Below, one piece after another: positions 61,193 to 64,000 of a stretch of 64,000 nt of DNA. The notes under the pieces are model-generated. The model had not been told where the DNA came from. It saw only the letters and a program-made list of their open reading frames with translations, and searched no databases. The stretch covers positions 10,948-74,947 of the forward strand of contig DLMH01000170.1 of NCBI GenBank assembly GCA_002478115.1, given 5' to 3'. The position numbers and the translations under genes were made by a program. Source of the DNA: Candidatus Acidiferrum typicum (GTDB lineage: Bacteria; Acidobacteriota; Terriglobia; Acidiferrales; UBA7541). Positions within the stretch are counted from its first letter, which is position 1. Each line of letters opens with the position of its first letter.

Positions 61193-63874
61193 TCAGCGGA
61201 TCGCCACTGGCTCCACGTTGAAACCATCCACCACGAGTTCAGGTTTCCCCTCGCCCACATCGCTTATCCGGACGCGCACGGACACTTCCCGCTTTTCTCC
61301 GGGCAATAGAGAGAAATAGTTGTCCTCCCAAAAGACCGGCAGGATTTCCGCACCGTCTGCTACTTTTAGCAATCGCAGGCGAACCAAAAATGCCAGGCCT
61401 GTTCCGGTGTTCTCGACTGCCACGTCAGCGGTGGCTTCTTCGCCGGCTTCCTGCCCTTTTATGGAGACCTTCACCGCGGCCTTCGGCAGATTTTGCAGCC
61501 CGCTCAAATCCGCACAGGAACTCAAAGGCGTGAAGTACCACTCCGTTTTGTCAAACATCAGCACGTCCGGTTTCGTCGAAAGCCAGTAGAAATTCCGGCT
61601 GAGCAGTTGGCCCGATGGGCGAAAGAGCTGCAAATTCAAGAAATAGGTGGCATTTTCCGTGGCCGGTTCCGGCACCGCAAACACTTTCGTCACGCCATCG
61701 GGAGTGACGTCGGCGGTTCCTTCCCGGCTGAACAACTCCTTCATGGAAAGGTCGTACAGCTTTGCGACAACGCGCAGACCCTTCTCGGCTTCCTGCGTGT
61801 TGTTCACGATGGTGACACTGCGGTCGTCGTAGGAAAATTGCACGTGCACAGGTTCCAGCGCCTTCTTGGTGCCGAAATATCCGCCTGCGGGTCGCAGTGA
61901 ATAGTCGTAGAGGTGCCAGATCAGCCCGGGCCACGCATTATTCAGCATCCACTGAATTACGCCCGTGGCCTTGTACTTGTTCTGGCCAAAGGCTTCAAAC
62001 ATCGCGCGCTCGCCCTCGTAGGCGCTTGCCTGCGACTTCCAGGCATAATCCCCGGCGTCCTTTGCTTTGCCGTAGCGCCCCTCCAGGGCGCGCGTATAAA
62101 TCTGAATATTTTTGAACTGGCCGCCGCCCGCGTGAAAATCCCAAGCTTCATTGATGGGCCACAGTTTGTCCGCCGGAAGAAAGCTCTTGAGCCCTTCGAC
62201 TGGCGGGACCGCAGGCCCCGGACTCGTTTCCGTATTGAATCCGTGAGCCCCGCCCGCTTTCGCATCCAATAACCAGTAGTTCGGCGAAACGTAGTCGTAC
62301 GGCCCGGTCATTTTCACGCCGGTTTCGCCCGTGACATCCGTTTTCTTCGCGGTCGCCGACGAGATTACCGGCTTCGGCCAATTCGTCGCTTTCTCTACTT
62401 CCAGATACGCCTGCTCGCGTTCCGTTGGCGGCGGATTATCGCTTCCGTTCAGCCAAACCAATACGCTGGGGTGCTTGCGCAGCCGCAGCATCTGATCGCG
62501 AAGCGCATCAACCGAAACACGCTTATTCTCCTCGCCCCACTTGTTCCACTTCTCCCAGGCATCACAGCAGCACCAGCCCGCCATCACCAGGATGCCGTCG
62601 CGGTCGGCGCGATCGAAAAATGCATCATCCTCCAGCTTTCCCTCCAGGCGAATCGCGTTCAGTCCCATCTCTTTCACGTAGCGGAATTCCGTTTCGCGCC
62701 GGGTTTCGTCGGCGCGCAGCATCATGTCTGGTGTCCAACCGCCCCCGCGGATCAAGACGGGCTTGCCGTTGACCCTGAACAAACGCGAACCCTCCGGCGT
62801 CAGTTCCGAATCCATCTGGACGATTCCAAAGGGCAGTTCTATTTCGTCTGAAATACCGTCGTGTTCGGTGACAAATTCCAAGGACAGTTTGTGCAGGAAC
62901 GGCTCGCCCATCTGGTAGGGCCACCAGAGTTTTGCGTGCGCCACTTGCAGCGCCGCCGCATTCTCCGGCGAAATTACGATTTCGCGAGTTTCCTTCGCTG
63001 CCAGTTCCACTGCTTGCGAAAATTCGATGGGTGCGGTTTCCCCGATGATTTCCCCCTTAAGCGTTCCCTTGACCGGAGCATCCGTGGCATTCTGAAGTTC
63101 CGCGCGCACGGTCAACCGCGCCTGGTCGGCCGCCGGAAGATTTAGCCGGGAGTCCACAAACGGGTAACGCACGGCCACCGGCCCTCTCTCTCTGAGCACC
63201 ACTTCCTGCCACAACCCCAGGTCCTTGTCCGGCGGCGTGGGATTCCAGTCGACAAACGTGATTCCTAATTCGCCCGCCCTTGGCGCGGAAATGGCCAGCG
63301 CCACCACGTTTTTGCCGCCTGGGTGAACGAAAGAGGTCACGTCAAACCGGAATCGCCGGAACGCTCCCACGATTTCGTTTGATCCCGCAAGTTTCTTGCC
63401 GTTGATCCATATCTCCGCACGGTAATTGATTCCGTGAAAGCCCATCCACAATGTGCGTCCCTTCAATTGTTTCGGGACATCAAATTCCTTGCGGTACCAC
63501 CACGGCACCGCATACGGGCTGTTCGTCGGCATTTCGATGTTGGCGAACTGCCCGCCGATTGGGTATCCCACGCCGGGCACCTCGCGTAGGTTCATGCCAA
63601 AGTAGGGATCCTTGTAGACACCGTTTTCCACAAGTACGGCGAAGACCGTCTTCGGCGCAGAGGTCTTGTACCATCCAGAAGTATCAAACCCTTCGGTGGA
63701 GATCTTTTCCCCGCCGACTGGCACTTTGGCCGAAGATTGCACCATCCAGTCATCCCGCAGCGTGACCTCTTCCGCCGCGCGCGCCAGGGGCAGCCAAGGC
63801 GCCGCCAAGATCACGAAAACAATTAGGTGCGCCAGCACACTGACGCTTGACCGCCGGAATCGAGACTTCCGCAT
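61193..63874 (-). CDS. Secreted GH2 exo-beta-D-glucosaminidase
   Basis: An 893-residue exported glycoside hydrolase family 2 enzyme, CsxA-like. The signal peptide is VLAHLIVFVILAAPWLPLARA. The N-terminal jelly roll (NSPYAVPWWYRKEFDVP; LWMGFHGINYRAEIWINGKKL) and Ig-like domain precede a TIM barrel. Asp479 in LVWLNGSDNPPP and Glu549 in GFNTETSPGP fit the acid/base and nucleophile of exo-beta-D-glucosaminidases (Asp469 and Glu541 of CsxA), rather than the usual NE pair of other GH2 enzymes. It would release glucosamine from chitosan oligomers. The ATG at 63874 follows GGAGG; a GTG at 63892 is less likely. Confidence 0.9.
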   Translation of the reverse strand: MRKSRFRRSSVSVLAHLIVFVILAAPWLPLARAAEEVTLRDDWMVQSSAKVPVGGEKISTEGFDTSGWYKTSAPKTVFAVLVENGVYKDPYFGMNLREVPGVGYPIGGQFANIEMPTNSPYAVPWWYRKEFDVPKQLKGRTLWMGFHGINYRAEIWINGKKLAGSNEIVGAFRRFRFDVTSFVHPGGKNVVALAISAPRAGELGITFVDWNPTPPDKDLGLWQEVVLRERGPVAVRYPFVDSRLNLPAADQARLTVRAELQNATDAPVKGTLKGEIIGETAPIEFSQAVELAAKETREIVISPENAAALQVAHAKLWWPYQMGEPFLHKLSLEFVTEHDGISDEIELPFGIVQMDSELTPEGSRLFRVNGKPVLIRGGGWTPDMMLRADETRRETEFRYVKEMGLNAIRLEGKLEDDAFFDRADRDGILVMAGWCCCDAWEKWNKWGEENKRVSVDALRDQMLRLRKHPSVLVWLNGSDNPPPTEREQAYLEVEKATNWPKPVISSATAKKTDVTGETGVKMTGPYDYVSPNYWLLDAKAGGAHGFNTETSPGPAVPPVEGLKSFLPADKLWPINEAWDFHAGGGQFKNIQIYTRALEGRYGKAKDAGDYAWKSQASAYEGERAMFEAFGQNKYKATGVIQWMLNNAWPGLIWHLYDYSLRPAGGYFGTKKALEPVHVQFSYDDRSVTIVNNTQEAEKGLRVVAKLYDLSMKELFSREGTADVTPDGVTKVFAVPEPATENATYFLNLQLFRPSGQLLSRNFYWLSTKPDVLMFDKTEWYFTPLSSCADLSGLQNLPKAAVKVSIKGQEAGEEATADVAVENTGTGLAFLVRLRLLKVADGAEILPVFWEDNYFSLLPGEKREVSVRVRISDVGEGKPELVVDGFNVEPVAIR

Positions 63875-63924
63875 GATTGCCTCCGCACTCACCGCATTGC
63901 CCTTAAATCAACGCGGCTCCTTAT

Positions 63925-63938
63925 TTAAATCGTTTCAG
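63925..63938 (-). promoter_or_regulatory. Candidate LacI-family operator before the glucosaminidase gene
   Basis: TTAAATCGTTTCAG (plus-strand reading) lies about 50 bp before the glycosidase start and shares AATCGTTT with the site before the SIS gene at 57521-57534. The last 60 bases of the window hold no further recognisable gene. Confidence 0.45.
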
Positions 63939-64000
63939 GACAATGTGATTTTTTCGGACTGCCGCTTCCGCTGCAGTCTAGCGCATGTTTGCCATTGCGA

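Overview
The window is 64 kb of high-GC, densely coded bacterial DNA that looks like an Acidobacteriota (Terriglobia-like) chromosome. The case rests on several features together: a very large TonB-dependent receptor with an N-terminal carboxypeptidase-regulatory-like domain, DUF4097/TonB envelope modules behind ECF sigma factors, DUF4382 lipoproteins, and interspersed hairpin repeats such as the form ending in GGGATGACA. No phage, insertion sequence or CRISPR array is visible. Lineage is inferred from gene content only.

Layout. 1-3.5 kb: 3' end of dnaK, then dnaJ and hspR (heat-shock operon), and a DnaC/IstB-like ATPase. 3.5-8.1 kb: rpsA with its own promoter and leader, an HU/IHF gene, a HIT protein and an acyl-CoA dehydrogenase. 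8.1-9.7 kb: a repeat-rich stretch with a possible MITE-like element around a gene of unknown function. 9.7-16.7 kb: metabolic and orphan genes (a truncated UvrC-like protein, aldo/keto reductase, alpha/beta hydrolase, PilZ, HAD, class V aminotransferase, ketopantoate reductase) and a glycosyltransferase remnant. 16.8-24.8 kb: a TonB-type protein, rsmD, recG and a giant internally duplicated CPBP membrane protease. 25.0-30.6 kb: a tight ECF sigma / anti-sigma / DUF4097 / PDZ operon.

30.6-37.7 kb is the most interesting region: a lasso-peptide biosynthetic cluster. On the minus strand, in transcription order, lie a PqqD-like recognition protein (B1), a B2 leader peptidase, an asparagine-synthetase-like cyclase (C), a 50-codon precursor gene at 33096-32944 that is easily missed, an HPr-kinase-like protein and a nucleotidyltransferase-like protein. 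A divergent ABC transporter pair follows. The precursor carries the YxxP leader signature, a Thr at -2 and a core predicted to close a Ser1-Asp9 ring.

37.7-45.6 kb: a TPR protein, the queuosine/7-deazaguanine genes queD, queE and queC, a DinG-type helicase, a secreted protein and a DUF4382 lipoprotein. 45.7-51.7 kb: an ECF sigma factor with an anti-sigma/bactofilin-like fusion, then the TonB-dependent receptor. 52-57.2 kb: der, a MerR gene followed by tRNA-Pro(GGG), a Phd/VapC toxin-antitoxin pair, surE and a membrane diguanylate cyclase. 57.5-63.9 kb: an apparent amino-sugar module (SIS-domain isomerase/deaminase, APC permease, LacI regulator, secreted GH2 exo-beta-D-glucosaminidase). Similar LacI-like operator candidates lie before the SIS gene and before the GH2 gene.
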